47,934 bases of DNA from Haliscomenobacteraceae bacterium (GCA_947501115.1 CANMVX010000028.1:1-47934); one strand, 5' to 3'. Positions 17,606-26,849 are shown, counted from the first letter of the stretch. The notes: generated by a model not told the origin, from the sequence alone. Made by a program: numbers and translations.

Positions 17606-18214
17606 ATGAAAAATATAATAGCAGAATTCAAAGGTAGTTTTCCAGATTTACAATTATGCCCGGAAACAAATCAGCCTGAATTTGCCTTCATCGGAAGATC
17701 TAACGTGGGAAAATCTTCGTTAATTAATATGATTTGTGGAAAAGAAGAATTGGCTTTAACCTCAGGGAAACCAGGGAAAACCCGAATGCTAAATTATTTC
17801 CACATAAATAATAAATGGTTTTTAGTGGATTTACCTGGCTACGGATACGCCATTACGTCCAAAGCCATGAGGAAGGAATGGGAAAAAATGATTAGAACTT
17901 ATTTAAGTAAGCGTGACAACCTTTATTGCACTTTTGTGCTTATAGACAGTAGGATACCGCCGCAGCAACTCGATATAGATTTGCTAAATTGGTTGGGAGA
18001 GGCTAGAATACCTTTTGTTATCGTTTATACAAAAACGGATAAATTAAGTACGGAGGAATACGAAAAAAACACCCAGGCATTTAAAGATGCCCTGTCCGAA
18101 ACCTGGAACGAATTGCCTTTGCAGTTTCCTAGTTCTGCCAAAACATCTTCCGGTAAAGAAAACATAATAAACTATATAGAAGAGCTTGTAAAACAATACG
18201 AACAAGCCTATTGA
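17606..18214 (+). CDS. engB: Ribosome biogenesis GTP-binding protein EngB (YihA/YsxC)
   Basis: 202 residues from the ATG at 17606 (MKNIIAEFKG). This start leaves 29 residues before the P-loop, as I recall for B. subtilis YsxC. An in-frame ATG at 17597 would add MES and crowd the promoter element. GTPase motifs: G1 GRSNVGKSS, G2 GKPGKTRMLNYF, G3 LVDLPGYGYA, G4 YTKTDK, G5 SSAKTSSG. It is needed for maturation of the large ribosomal subunit. The acyltransferase gene follows with its ATG two bases after the engB stop, giving tight coupling in a three-gene operon. Confidence 0.95.
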   Translation: MKNIIAEFKGSFPDLQLCPETNQPEFAFIGRSNVGKSSLINMICGKEELALTSGKPGKTRMLNYFHINNKWFLVDLPGYGYAITSKAMRKEWEKMIRTYLSKRDNLYCTFVLIDSRIPPQQLDIDLLNWLGEARIPFVIVYTKTDKLSTEEYEKNTQAFKDALSETWNELPLQFPSSAKTSSGKENIINYIEELVKQYEQAY

Positions 18215-18216
18215 TT

Positions 18217-19908
18217 ATGGAAAAAAAAACACTTCCAGGTACTTATCCCCCTATTTTACCGGATATAAATGATTGGCCGATTTTTAAGTTAAGTGAAGAT
18301 AGAAAAAAATTCACTGAGGAATTAGAGCATTTTACGCTAGATAAAATGGAACATTTTCACAATGAAAATCTTACCGATTTATTAGCAGAAACCATTTACT
18401 TAGAAAAAATAAGAATCAAAGAGGAACCATGGAAAGTGGATCCTCCGAATGAAAGACAATTTTGGTCAAGAATTAAGAAAAGATTAGTAAAATATTCCGT
18501 CGATAAAGATGAAAGCATAAGTGCACAAAATAATACCTATCTGTTAAAGCAGATAATACACCGATATGCACTTGAGATTGTTGGTACTTTTAAGATTAAC
18601 ACCTTTTTATTTGCAAGAAAATTTCTAACCTGGTTTTTTAATCAACTACTTCAGGCAAGTTTTTGGAAAATCAGACTGACGGGTGGTAAAAAAAGACTTG
18701 TTCAAAAACTAATCGTTAAAGGTGACATTGATCATGTTAGAAGTTTAGCGCAAAAGGGAACATTAATAATAGTACCCACACATTTTTCTAATCTGGATTC
18801 AATTCTTATTGGTTATGTCCTTGATGCAGTTACAGGTTTACCCGCATTCTCTTATGGTGCTGGCTTAAATCTGTATAATACCGGCTATACAGCCTATTTC
18901 ATGAATAGGCTGGGAGCCTATAGAGTAGATAGAAGGAAGAAAAATAAAATATATTTGGAAACCTTAAAATCTATGTCTAGTCTGTCTATTCAAAGAGGTA
19001 CGAATAGTATTTTCTTCCCAGGGGGCACCCGCTCAAGATCTGGTGCTATAGAAAACAAGTTGAAGATGGGGTTACTTGGAACGGTAGTTGAAGCGCAAAG
19101 AGCTATGATTCAGAGAAATGAAAATACCAAAATATACATAGTTCCCCTAATATTAAGCTACCACTTCGTTTTAGATGGCCAATCTTTAATAGATCAATAT
19201 TTAAAACAACAAGGCAAATCAAGGTATTTTAAGGAAGGAAAAGATTATTCTGGCCTATCTGGCATCATTCGATTTATTTGGAAAATTCTTTCGGAAGGTA
19301 ACGAAATTACTCTTTCTTTTGGAAAAGCAATGGATGTTATTGGAAATCCAGTAGACCAGGAAGGAAATAGTAAAGATAAATATGGTAACACCATAAATAT
19401 GGCAGATTATTTTATTTCTGAAGGCGTGGTTAATGTCGATGTACAAAGGGAAACAGAATATACTGGATTACTGGCTGAAAATATTATCAAGCGGTTTCAT
19501 TCTGACAATATTGTTTTAAGTAGCCACCTTTTAGCTTTTGCCGCTTTTGAAATACTTTGTAATGAAAATCCAAAATTAGATTTATTTGGTATTTTAAGAT
19601 TACCTACCGATGACTATATTTTTGATTATAACGTTTTATCAGCAACGGTAAATCAATTACAAAAAACACTAATTATATATGCTGAGAAGGAAAAGCTCAT
19701 CTTATCTCCTGAAATTAAATCATCAATAGATGAATTAATAGCAGATGGAATCAAACATTTAGGAACTTTTCACATCAAGAAACCATTAAAAAAGAATACA
19801 TCGGGAGAAGTCATTAGTGAAAATTTTTATCTCCTTTATTTTTACCATAATCGATTAACGGGGTATGGTTTAGAAAAGTGGATTAAACCAGGACGAATAA
19901 ATATATGA
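18217..19908 (+). CDS. Glycerolipid acyltransferase (PlsB/PlsC superfamily, long form)
   Basis: 563 residues from ATG 18217. Acyltransferase block I is PTHFSNLDS (HxxxxD), and the glycerophosphate-binding block is FFPGGTRSRSG, with Gly where the common form has Glu (FPEGTRS). Family members move an acyl chain onto glycerol-3-phosphate or lysophosphatidate at the membrane. It is about twice the length of PlsC, with N-terminal (1-180) and C-terminal (400-563) helical extensions resembling the PlsB/GPAT plan. sn-1 versus sn-2 activity cannot be decided. Its stop overlaps the next start as ATGA. Coupling to engB and an exonuclease looks conserved-operon-like but has no obvious biochemical logic. 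Confidence 0.85.
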   Translation: MEKKTLPGTYPPILPDINDWPIFKLSEDRKKFTEELEHFTLDKMEHFHNENLTDLLAETIYLEKIRIKEEPWKVDPPNERQFWSRIKKRLVKYSVDKDESISAQNNTYLLKQIIHRYALEIVGTFKINTFLFARKFLTWFFNQLLQASFWKIRLTGGKKRLVQKLIVKGDIDHVRSLAQKGTLIIVPTHFSNLDSILIGYVLDAVTGLPAFSYGAGLNLYNTGYTAYFMNRLGAYRVDRRKKNKIYLETLKSMSSLSIQRGTNSIFFPGGTRSRSGAIENKLKMGLLGTVVEAQRAMIQRNENTKIYIVPLILSYHFVLDGQSLIDQYLKQQGKSRYFKEGKDYSGLSGIIRFIWKILSEGNEITLSFGKAMDVIGNPVDQEGNSKDKYGNTINMADYFISEGVVNVDVQRETEYTGLLAENIIKRFHSDNIVLSSHLLAFAAFEILCNENPKLDLFGILRLPTDDYIFDYNVLSATVNQLQKTLIIYAEKEKLILSPEIKSSIDELIADGIKHLGTFHIKKPLKKNTSGEVISENFYLLYFYHNRLTGYGLEKWIKPGRINI

Positions 19909-20447
19909 ATTTTATAATATATGACTTAGAAGCTACCTGTTGGAACCAGGATGCATTTAAGCTACGCCCACAGGAAATCATAGAAATTGGAGCCCTCAGC
20001 GTAAATAATTTCGGGGAAATACAAGACACTTTTTCCTCATTAATTAAACCAACGTTGTACCCTGACTTGTCCATTTTCTGCCAAGAGCTTACTAATATAA
20101 CTACACAGGACACCAATAAAGCACCCTTATTTCCTGTAGTTATAGAACGATTTTTAGATTGGGTAAATTTAGAAGAAGATTATATGCTATGTTCCTGGGG
20201 ACATTTTGATAAAAAAATGTTCATTCAAGATTGTAAACTTCATCATATTGCATCTGAGTGGACAGATCACCATATAAATTTAAAGCGACAATATTTAGAT
20301 TTCAAAAAACTTAAGCGTTCTGTAGGATTATCTCATGCTTTAGAAATAGATGGCTATGAATTTGAGGGAAATCAGCACAGGGCATTACCCGATGCTGAAA
20401 ATCTAGCCGTTTTGTTTGTTCACCACCTTGATAAGTGGCAATACTAA
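19905..20447 (+). CDS. DEDDh 3'-5' exonuclease (ERI1/KapD-like)
   Basis: 180 residues. ExoI is IYDLEATCW (Asp7, Glu9), ExoII holds Asp102 in GHFDKKMF and ExoIII has His158 and Asp163 in HRALPDAEN. All four metal ligands plus the general-base His are present, so it should be an active RNA or DNA 3'-5' exonuclease. The compact single-domain form and the DLEATCW start are typical of the ERI1/KapD-like subgroup. The ATG overlaps the stop of the acyltransferase gene (ATGA), so it is translationally coupled and the last gene of the engB operon. Confidence 0.9.
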   Translation: MNFIIYDLEATCWNQDAFKLRPQEIIEIGALSVNNFGEIQDTFSSLIKPTLYPDLSIFCQELTNITTQDTNKAPLFPVVIERFLDWVNLEEDYMLCSWGHFDKKMFIQDCKLHHIASEWTDHHINLKRQYLDFKKLKRSVGLSHALEIDGYEFEGNQHRALPDAENLAVLFVHHLDKWQY

Positions 20448-20459
20448 ATCATTCAAAAT

Positions 20460-21998
20460 TTATAGTGGAATATTTCCATGTTTTCTATTTGGTGCCGACA
20501 CTTTTTTATTTTTAAGCATACTAAATGCTTTTATCAGCTTAATTCTGGTTTTATCTGGTTGAATAACTTCATCTATAAATCCCCTTTGTGCTGCCTGAAA
20601 TGGATGAGCAAAAGCAATTTTGTATTCCTTTTCTTTTTGGATAGTAACCGCCTCTGGATCTTCGGCTGAGGCAATTTCTTTTTTGAAAATAATTTCTGCA
20701 GCACCTTTTGCGCCCATAACAGCAATTTCAGCAGTAGGCCAGGCAAAATTCATATCGGCGCCTATATGTTTTGAATTCATAACATCATAAGCTCCACCAT
20801 ACGCTTTTCTGGTTATTACTGTAATTCTGGGAACAATAGCCTCGCTGAAGGCATAGAGTAATTTTGCACCATGAATGATTATTCCGTTCCATTCCTGATC
20901 AGTACCCGGTAAAAAGCCAGGTACATCCACTAAAACCAGTAATGGAATTTGAAAAGCATCGCAGGTTCTAACAAATCTGGCAGCTTTTCTTGATGCATCG
21001 GTATTAAGCACGCCGGCTAAAACCATAGGTTGGTTTCCCACAATACCAACGGACATTCCAGCGATACGGGCAAAACCAACAATAATATTTTCAGCAAATA
21101 GTTCTTGAACCTCAAAAAATGAATTTTCATCCACAATACCTTTCACAACATCCTTCATATTGTAAGGCTGGTTTGCATTTTCAGGAATTATGGTGTTTAA
21201 TGTTGAAGCTACTTCTGTACCAAGAGTAAAGGGTAAATCAACAGGTTTTTCCCAACAATTTTGAGGTAAATACGATAATAATCCTTTTATTTTCCTCAGA
21301 CAATCGACATCATTTTCTGCTGTAAAATGCGTTACCCCCGATTTGGAAGCATGAGTTAATGCTCCCCCTAATTCCTCTGACGTAACCGTTTCATTGGTAA
21401 CCGTTTTGACCACATTGGGGCCTGTGACAAACATGTAGGAACTTTCCTCTACCATAATGGTAAAATCGGTCATAGCTGGAGAGTAAACGGCTCCTCCGGC
21501 ACAAGGTCCCATGATAGCCGAAATTTGAGGAATAACACCGCTGGCACATACATTTTTGTAAAATATATCAGCATATCCCCCTAAAGAAACTACCCCTTCT
21601 TGAATTCTTGCACCACCAGAATCATTCAATCCGATAATAGGTGCGCCATTATTCAAGGCTAGTTCCATTAGTTTTACTATTTTTTCTGCATGAGTCTCTG
21701 ACAGGGAACCGCCAAAAACAGTAAAATCCTGGGCATACACATAAACTAAACGCCCATGAATAGTACCATAGCCCGTTATGACACCGTCACCATAAAATAT
21801 TTGATCCTGCATACCAAAATCGGTACATCTGTGGGTTACTAATTGACCAATCTCCTCGAAGCTACCACTATCAAGGAGAAAATGAATTCTTTCTCTCGCA
21901 GTTAATTTACCTTTTTTATGTTGATCGTCTATCCTATTTTGTCCCCCACCTAAATGAGCTATTTGTATGCGTTCTTCTAAAGATTTACTTCCGTTCAT
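20460..21998 (-). CDS. Acyl-CoA (propionyl-CoA type) carboxylase carboxyltransferase subunit
   Basis: 512 residues, full length for the beta subunit of propionyl-/methylmalonyl-type carboxylases. Signatures: [20 protein letters not shown], the oxyanion holes [12 protein letters not shown] in the N-terminal crotonase domain and [18 protein letters not shown] in the C-terminal one, plus [14 protein letters not shown]. It transfers carboxyl from biotin to acyl-CoA, or works as part of a sodium-pumping decarboxylase. The biotin carboxylase and carrier genes are not in this window. It is divergent from the aminotransferase gene over 110 bases. Confidence 0.95.
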   Translation of the reverse strand: MNGSKSLEERIQIAHLGGGQNRIDDQHKKGKLTARERIHFLLDSGSFEEIGQLVTHRCTDFGMQDQIFYGDGVITGYGTIHGRLVYVYAQDFTVFGGSLSETHAEKIVKLMELALNNGAPIIGLNDSGGARIQEGVVSLGGYADIFYKNVCASGVIPQISAIMGPCAGGAVYSPAMTDFTIMVEESSYMFVTGPNVVKTVTNETVTSEELGGALTHASKSGVTHFTAENDVDCLRKIKGLLSYLPQNCWEKPVDLPFTLGTEVASTLNTIIPENANQPYNMKDVVKGIVDENSFFEVQELFAENIIVGFARIAGMSVGIVGNQPMVLAGVLNTDASRKAARFVRTCDAFQIPLLVLVDVPGFLPGTDQEWNGIIIHGAKLLYAFSEAIVPRITVITRKAYGGAYDVMNSKHIGADMNFAWPTAEIAVMGAKGAAEIIFKKEIASAEDPEAVTIQKEKEYKIAFAHPFQAAQRGFIDEVIQPDKTRIKLIKAFSMLKNKKVSAPNRKHGNIPL

Positions 21999-22047
21999 TA
22001 TTGATTAATTAGCTTCATTAAAAGTATGTCATAAAAATAAGGTTTAT

Positions 22048-22068
22048 ACTACCTAAAAACAGGGTAGT
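22048..22068. repeat. Inverted and direct repeat between two divergent genes
   Basis: ACTACC (22048-22053) and its inverse GGTAGT (22063-22068) are separated by 9 bases. The flanks also give a direct repeat GTTTATA at 22042-22048 and 22067-22073. The structure covers the -33 area of the aminotransferase promoter, a plausible operator. No regulator is assigned. Confidence 0.35.
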
Positions 22069-22074
22069 TTATAT

Positions 22075-22082
22075 TATTTTTG
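22075..22082 (+). promoter_or_regulatory. Aminotransferase promoter -7 element
   Basis: TATTTTTG, an exact TAnnTTTG, 27 bases upstream of the ATG. The -33 position lies within the inverted repeat and has no TTTG. Confidence 0.5.
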
Positions 22083-22108
22083 AAATTATTTTTAAAAAAC
22101 CCAAAACC

Positions 22109-23308
22109 ATGTCAAGTAATCTATTATCACAGCGAGTTGTAAGAATGGCTGAATCTGAAACACTTAAAATGTCACAGATGGCTAGAGAACTTAAAGCTAA
22201 AGGACACGAAGTTATAAATTTAAGTATAGGTGAGCCTGATTTTGATACACCTGACGCTATAAAACAAGTGGCAAAAGATGCCCTCGATGCAGGTTTTACA
22301 AAATATACGCCCGTCCCAGGTATCCCAGAGTTAAGAGAAGCCATTAGTAAGAAATTTAAGGAGGAGAATAATTTAGACTATAAAGCAAGTCAAATTGTCG
22401 TTTCTAATGGTGCTAAACAGACATTGGCGAACATTTTTCTATCTTTATTAGACCAAGATGATGAGGTTATAGTACTTGCACCTTATTGGGTTTCTTATTC
22501 AGAAATTATTAAACTGGCAGAGGGTAAAACCGTTTTACTGAAAGCGGGTATTGAAAGTGATTTTAAGGTTAGCGCCGAAGATATTGAAAAAGCAATAACC
22601 CCGAAAACAAAAGCTTTATTATTTTCATCTCCTTGTAATCCAACAGGTTCCGTTTATCTTGAATCTGAGTTAAAAGCTATTGCTCAGGTAATTAGCAAGC
22701 ATCCTGGAATAATTATTGTAGCGGATGAGATCTATGAGTACATTAATTTTACTGGAAAACACATCAGTATTGGTTCATTCCCAGAGGTAAAAGACCAGAC
22801 AGTGACGGTAAATGGCTTTTCAAAGGGATATGCCATGACAGGTTGGAGATTAGGATACATGGGAGGACCTCAATGGTTATCTGATGCCTGCAATAAAGTT
22901 CAGGGACAAATCACTTCCGGTGCCAATTCATTCAGCCAAAAAGCGGCCACCTTTGCTCTTCAAACAAAATTGCCTGAAACTGAATTAATGAAAACAGCTT
23001 TCTTAAAAAGAAGAGATATGGTTCTTCAATTACTTCAGGAAATTCCAGGCGTAAAGGTGAATCTACCCCTAGGTGCATTCTATATTTTTCCAGATATTAG
23101 TGCCTACTTTGGAAAAAAATCAGATAAAATGGAAATCAATAATGCCACTGATTTCTGTGATTATATTCTCCAGGAAGCCTTCGTTGCCGTGGTATCAGGT
23201 GCAGCATTTGGTGCCGATGAATGCTTTAGAATTTCTTATGCAGCATCTGAAGCTGAATTAAAAGAAGCCGTAGCCAGGATGGCACGTGTTTTAGCCTTAT
23301 TAAAATAA
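22109..23308 (+). CDS. Class I/II pyridoxal-phosphate aminotransferase (aspartate aminotransferase)
   Basis: 399 residues. PLP is held by Lys239 in NGFSKGYAMTGWR. Other ligands are Asn177 in SSPCNPTGS, Asp206 and Tyr209 in VADEIYEY, and the carboxylate Arg in CFRISYAAS near the end. The layout is that of the type Ib aspartate aminotransferase (AspC/AatA of Thermus and Bacillus), which interconverts aspartate/2-oxoglutarate and oxaloacetate/glutamate. Substrate scope is inferred from this subgroup. The oligopeptidase gene begins 3 bases after its stop. Confidence 0.93.
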   Translation: MSSNLLSQRVVRMAESETLKMSQMARELKAKGHEVINLSIGEPDFDTPDAIKQVAKDALDAGFTKYTPVPGIPELREAISKKFKEENNLDYKASQIVVSNGAKQTLANIFLSLLDQDDEVIVLAPYWVSYSEIIKLAEGKTVLLKAGIESDFKVSAEDIEKAITPKTKALLFSSPCNPTGSVYLESELKAIAQVISKHPGIIIVADEIYEYINFTGKHISIGSFPEVKDQTVTVNGFSKGYAMTGWRLGYMGGPQWLSDACNKVQGQITSGANSFSQKAATFALQTKLPETELMKTAFLKRRDMVLQLLQEIPGVKVNLPLGAFYIFPDISAYFGKKSDKMEINNATDFCDYILQEAFVAVVSGAAFGADECFRISYAASEAELKEAVARMARVLALLK

Positions 23309-23311
23309 TAC

Positions 23312-25375
23312 ATGAAAATATCCCATTTACTTCCTCCCATTGCACCTTCAAAACCTTCCGTTTTAGTTGCTCACGGAGATGAAAGAATTGATTCTTACTT
23401 TTGGTTAAATGACCGAACGAATAAAGAGGTCATTGATTATCTGGACGCGGAAAATGACTATACAAAGCAGGTTTTGGCCCCTTATGATTCATTGCAAAAT
23501 GAAATTTATGAGGAAATAATAGCCAGAATTCAACAGAATGATTCATCTGTTCCATTCTATTTGAACGATTATTTCTACCAGATTCGCTTTGCAGAAAATC
23601 TGCAATATCCATTTTTATACAGAAGTAAATGGGAAGATTTTAGTTCTGAAACTTTGTTATTAGACCAAAATAAACTGGCAGAAGGACATGCCTATTATCA
23701 ACTCTCCTCTTTTAATCCAAGTAATTGTAATAAATATTTGGTTTATTCAGAAGATACCGTGAGCCGACGTCTTTATGACCTTAAATTATTAGACATTGAA
23801 TCGGGTGATTTACAAGCCGATGAAATAAAAAATACGAATGGGGAATGCATCTGGTCAACAGATAATCTCTATTTCTTTTATGTGAAAAAAGATATTGACA
23901 CACTGAGAGATTATTGCGTTTGCCGGCATAAACTGGGTACTTCCCAAATTGAAGATGTAGAAATTTACAACGAATCAGATGATACCTTTTATGTAAGCAT
24001 TTCAAAATCGCGTTCTAATAAATTTTTAATCATACATTCTTCTCAAACCATATCAAATGAAGATTTATATTTGTCTTTAGATACACCGCTTGAATCACCT
24101 CAAGTTTTTTCAGAAAGACAAACTAACATTGAATATCAGATAGATCATTTTAAGAACTCTTTTTATATTTTGACAAATTATAAGGCGGAAAATTTTTGCC
24201 TAATGTCCTGTGAAGAGAGTAATACAACAATGGATAGATGGAATATGGTCATTCCTACTGATTCTTCTATTTTATTGGAACAATTCATTCATTTTGATGA
24301 TTGTCTGGTGGTAGCTCAGCGGAAAAATGGATTAACACAAATTAGGATTATATCCAATTTGGAGGGTGAGTCGCATTTGCTGGAATTCCCTGAAAATGCA
24401 TACATGGCTTCCATAGGTATGAATCCTAGCCATAGTTTACCCTTTGTCAGGGTACAATACCAATCGATGAGTACTCCTTCGACGGTTTATGACTACGATT
24501 GGAAAGAAAAAAAATTAAATTTCAGAAAGCAACAAACGGTAGTTGGAGATTTCAAATCTGAAAACTATCATTCTGAAAGGATATTCGTTCCAGGAAAAGA
24601 TGGAACACAAATTCCAATGTCTTTGGTGTATAGAAAAGATATAGGCGCACCAAATAACCATCCACTTTTACTATACGCTTATGGCTCTTATGGTATTAGC
24701 TTAGATCCCTATTTTAGTTCGTCAAGACTTAGCCTTTTGGACAGAGGATTTGTGTATGTTATTGCCCATATCAGAGGAGGTGAGGAACTTGGCCGTCAAT
24801 GGTACAATAATGGTAAGCTGTTGAATAAAAAGAATACTTTTTTCGATTTTATCTCCTGTGCTGAATGGTTAATTTCCAAAAATTATACCTCAGCAGAAAA
24901 ATGTTTCGCGATGGGTGGTAGCGCCGGTGGCTTATTAATGGGTGCCATTTTGAATATGGCTCCTCACCTTTGGAAGGGAGTCATAGCAGCTGTGCCGTTT
25001 GTCGATGTAGTAACTACTATGCTGGACGACACTATCCCGCTGACTACCTTTGAATATGATGAGTGGGGAAATCCAAATGACCCGGTTTATTATCACTACA
25101 TGAAATCGTATTCTCCGATAGATAATGTCAGAAAAATGGATTATCCAGCTATACTTGTTACTACCGGATTGCATGATTCTCAGGTACAATATTGGGAACC
25201 AGCCAAATGGGTGGCAAAACTAAGGGCACATAAAACCGATCAAAATGTACTACTTTTGAGAACAAACATGGAAACAGGTCATTCCGGCGCAACAGGTAGA
25301 TTTGCTCAACACAAGGAAACGGCTATGGAATATGCTTTTTTAGTTTCACAATTAGAAAATAATATACTCCCCTAA
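23312..25375 (+). CDS. ptrB: Oligopeptidase B-like S9 serine peptidase
   Basis: 687 residues, full length. The N-terminal half is a beta-propeller that gates substrate access (DSYFWLNDRTN, SKWEDF). The C-terminal alpha/beta-hydrolase domain has Ser537 in GGSAGGLLMG, Asp622 in GLHDSQVQYWEP and His657 in TGHSGATGR, a complete catalytic triad. HIRGGEELGRQWY is the classic S9A signature. It cleaves peptides after basic residues, in the cytoplasm since no signal peptide is seen. It sits between the aminotransferase (3 bases) and two unknown small genes (2 bases), so all four may share a transcript. Confidence 0.94.
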   Translation: MKISHLLPPIAPSKPSVLVAHGDERIDSYFWLNDRTNKEVIDYLDAENDYTKQVLAPYDSLQNEIYEEIIARIQQNDSSVPFYLNDYFYQIRFAENLQYPFLYRSKWEDFSSETLLLDQNKLAEGHAYYQLSSFNPSNCNKYLVYSEDTVSRRLYDLKLLDIESGDLQADEIKNTNGECIWSTDNLYFFYVKKDIDTLRDYCVCRHKLGTSQIEDVEIYNESDDTFYVSISKSRSNKFLIIHSSQTISNEDLYLSLDTPLESPQVFSERQTNIEYQIDHFKNSFYILTNYKAENFCLMSCEESNTTMDRWNMVIPTDSSILLEQFIHFDDCLVVAQRKNGLTQIRIISNLEGESHLLEFPENAYMASIGMNPSHSLPFVRVQYQSMSTPSTVYDYDWKEKKLNFRKQQTVVGDFKSENYHSERIFVPGKDGTQIPMSLVYRKDIGAPNNHPLLLYAYGSYGISLDPYFSSSRLSLLDRGFVYVIAHIRGGEELGRQWYNNGKLLNKKNTFFDFISCAEWLISKNYTSAEKCFAMGGSAGGLLMGAILNMAPHLWKGVIAAVPFVDVVTTMLDDTIPLTTFEYDEWGNPNDPVYYHYMKSYSPIDNVRKMDYPAILVTTGLHDSQVQYWEPAKWVAKLRAHKTDQNVLLLRTNMETGHSGATGRFAQHKETAMEYAFLVSQLENNILP

Positions 25376-25377
25376 TT

Positions 25378-25923
25378 ATGGTTAAGACCCTTGCAAAAAC
25401 AAACACTGAAGGCCCTAGAGGTCTTAATTATAATCCATCCAACATAATACAACGTGTCGGGGATGAACAGGATAACCTGGCTATTAGGGGGGGAGAATTT
25501 TTAGACAGAGACGGGGTTGTAGGTGCAACCATTGAATCCACTGGAATGATTGGAACCCCAATGGATGTGATGGCAAAAAGCGGTAATTTTAGTGCAGAAC
25601 AGACAGCGATACTGGAAAACAATGTAAATGAAGGGGCTTATTGGGGAAATGTTACCGATGTAATTGAGGTTTATTCCGCCGCTGCAGCTGCATTTAAAAA
25701 TAGAGAACCTGCCGATTTAGCACAATTAACACTAAGTGTAGGAAGATTCGCCACGGCTGTTGTTGACACACTAAATACCGTTAACGCCGATAGTATTATA
25801 AATGAATCTTTAAATGAGGTAGTAGGTGGTTTATTACCTGGTGTAAAATCAGGATTAGGAGCTTTTAAAAATGCCATTGATGGCTATCAGGTTATAAATT
25901 TATATTTTCTACCAGATGCTTAA
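25378..25923 (+). CDS. Hypothetical protein, Gly/Ala-rich, not recognised
   Basis: 181 residues; I recognise no family. It starts with an ATG two bases after the oligopeptidase stop, which argues for translation. The N-terminal third is polar (RGLNYNPSNIIQRVGDEQDN, then GGEFLDRDGVVGATIES). The rest is a series of amphipathic, alanine- or glycine-rich helices (IEVYSAAAAAFKNREP, LSVGRFATAVVDTLN, VGGLLPGVKSGLGAFKNAID). There is no signal peptide and no cysteine. The last helix resembles flexible, possibly membrane-active segments, but no toxin motif is visible. The next gene overlaps its last eight bases, so the two products are probably made together. It could be a fragment of a longer ancestral protein. 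Confidence 0.6.
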   Translation: MVKTLAKTNTEGPRGLNYNPSNIIQRVGDEQDNLAIRGGEFLDRDGVVGATIESTGMIGTPMDVMAKSGNFSAEQTAILENNVNEGAYWGNVTDVIEVYSAAAAAFKNREPADLAQLTLSVGRFATAVVDTLNTVNADSIINESLNEVVGGLLPGVKSGLGAFKNAIDGYQVINLYFLPDA

Positions 25924-26197
25924 TGACTTAATTATCATTCATTTATTTACTACCTTTTTAATACCTATAAAAGATCCTGAAAAATCACAATATCAATTAT
26001 TAGAATCCTTATCCTCAAGGTGTTTTATCGGATTTTTATATTTAACCGAGGAAGATAGCAGGTATTATATTAATTATACATCCCAATATGTCTCCAAAGC
26101 AGATTCTTTCACAAAGAATGATTCTTTTAAAACACATTTGAAAGTGTCTTTTGACATGATTGATATGAATTATCGAGAAATTTTCGATAAAATATAA
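25916..26197 (+). CDS. Small hypothetical protein, partner of the preceding gene
   Basis: 93 residues; no family recognised. The ATG lies eight bases inside the end of the previous gene in the +1 frame, a coupled start. The N-terminus is hydrophobic (LNDLIIIHLFTTFLIPI) and is followed by a polar part rich in Ser, Tyr, Asp and Lys (TEEDSRYYINYTSQYVSKAD). The gene ends one base before the convergent nth stop codon. A small coupled partner next to a larger Ala/Gly-rich protein is the usual shape of toxin-immunity or chaperone-effector pairs, but nothing in the sequence proves that. Confidence 0.5.
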   Translation: MLNDLIIIHLFTTFLIPIKDPEKSQYQLLESLSSRCFIGFLYLTEEDSRYYINYTSQYVSKADSFTKNDSFKTHLKVSFDMIDMNYREIFDKI

Positions 26198-26198
26198 G

Positions 26199-26849
26199 TC
26201 AAACACTAAATCTTAAGCAAATTGGGCATTTTTCAATAATGTGTCCCCGGGCCGGACAGTAGGAACGGCCATAAAAGATAATCTGTAAATGAAGTTTATT
26301 CCAAATCTTTTTAGGAAAAAGAAGCTTTAAGTCCCTTTCCGTTTCCTCCACATTTTTTCCGGAGGTTAATCCCCAGCGGGTAGCTAATCTGTGGATATGC
26401 GTATCAACGGGAAAAGCAGGAACGCCGAAGGCCTGACTCATTACCACCGAAGCCGTTTTATGACCCACGCCGGGTAAACTTTCCAAGTCTTCAAAAGATG
26501 CAGGAACTTGTCCATTAAATTTATCCATCAAAATATTGGATAAACCTGAAATAGCTTCTGATTTCTTAGGTGATAAGCCACAAGGTCTAATAATCTCTTT
26601 TATTTTAGCTACGGGAACTTTTGACATATCCAAGGGATTATCTGCCAGTGCAAAAAGAAAGGGCGTAACTTTATTTACGCGTTCATCGGTACATTGAGCC
26701 GATAAAAGCACGGAAATTAACAATGTATATGGATCTTTATGATCTAGTGGAATAGGCGTTTCCGGATAAAGCTGTTCTAAAAAAACAGCAATTTCTTTTG
26801 CCTTTCTTGCGGGTGACCGCCATTTTTTACCTGTAAATGAAGGTTCCAT
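26199..26849 (-). CDS. nth: Endonuclease III (DNA glycosylase/AP lyase), atypical Fe-S tail
   Basis: 216 residues. The helix-hairpin-helix is LPGVGHKTA (126-133) with catalytic Lys131, and the catalytic Asp149 is in FPVDTHIHR. The enzyme removes oxidised pyrimidines and cleaves the abasic strand. In E. coli the C-terminus binds 4Fe-4S through C-X6-C-X2-C-X5-C. Here the cysteines are Cys198, Cys208 and Cys211 (spacings X9 and X2), and the protein stops five residues after the third, exactly where a fourth would be. The canonical cluster is therefore not expected. The start overlaps the 3' end of purM by 23 bases, so the genes are coupled. Confidence 0.93.
   Translation of the reverse strand: MEPSFTGKKWRSPARKAKEIAVFLEQLYPETPIPLDHKDPYTLLISVLLSAQCTDERVNKVTPFLFALADNPLDMSKVPVAKIKEIIRPCGLSPKKSEAISGLSNILMDKFNGQVPASFEDLESLPGVGHKTASVVMSQAFGVPAFPVDTHIHRLATRWGLTSGKNVEETERDLKLLFPKKIWNKLHLQIIFYGRSYCPARGHIIEKCPICLRFSV

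Noticed and set aside
25378-26197. The two small genes as one frameshifted gene
   Set aside because: The second frame has its own ATG overlapping the first stop, and its hydrophobic start does not continue the helical pattern. Not excluded, but separate genes are simpler.
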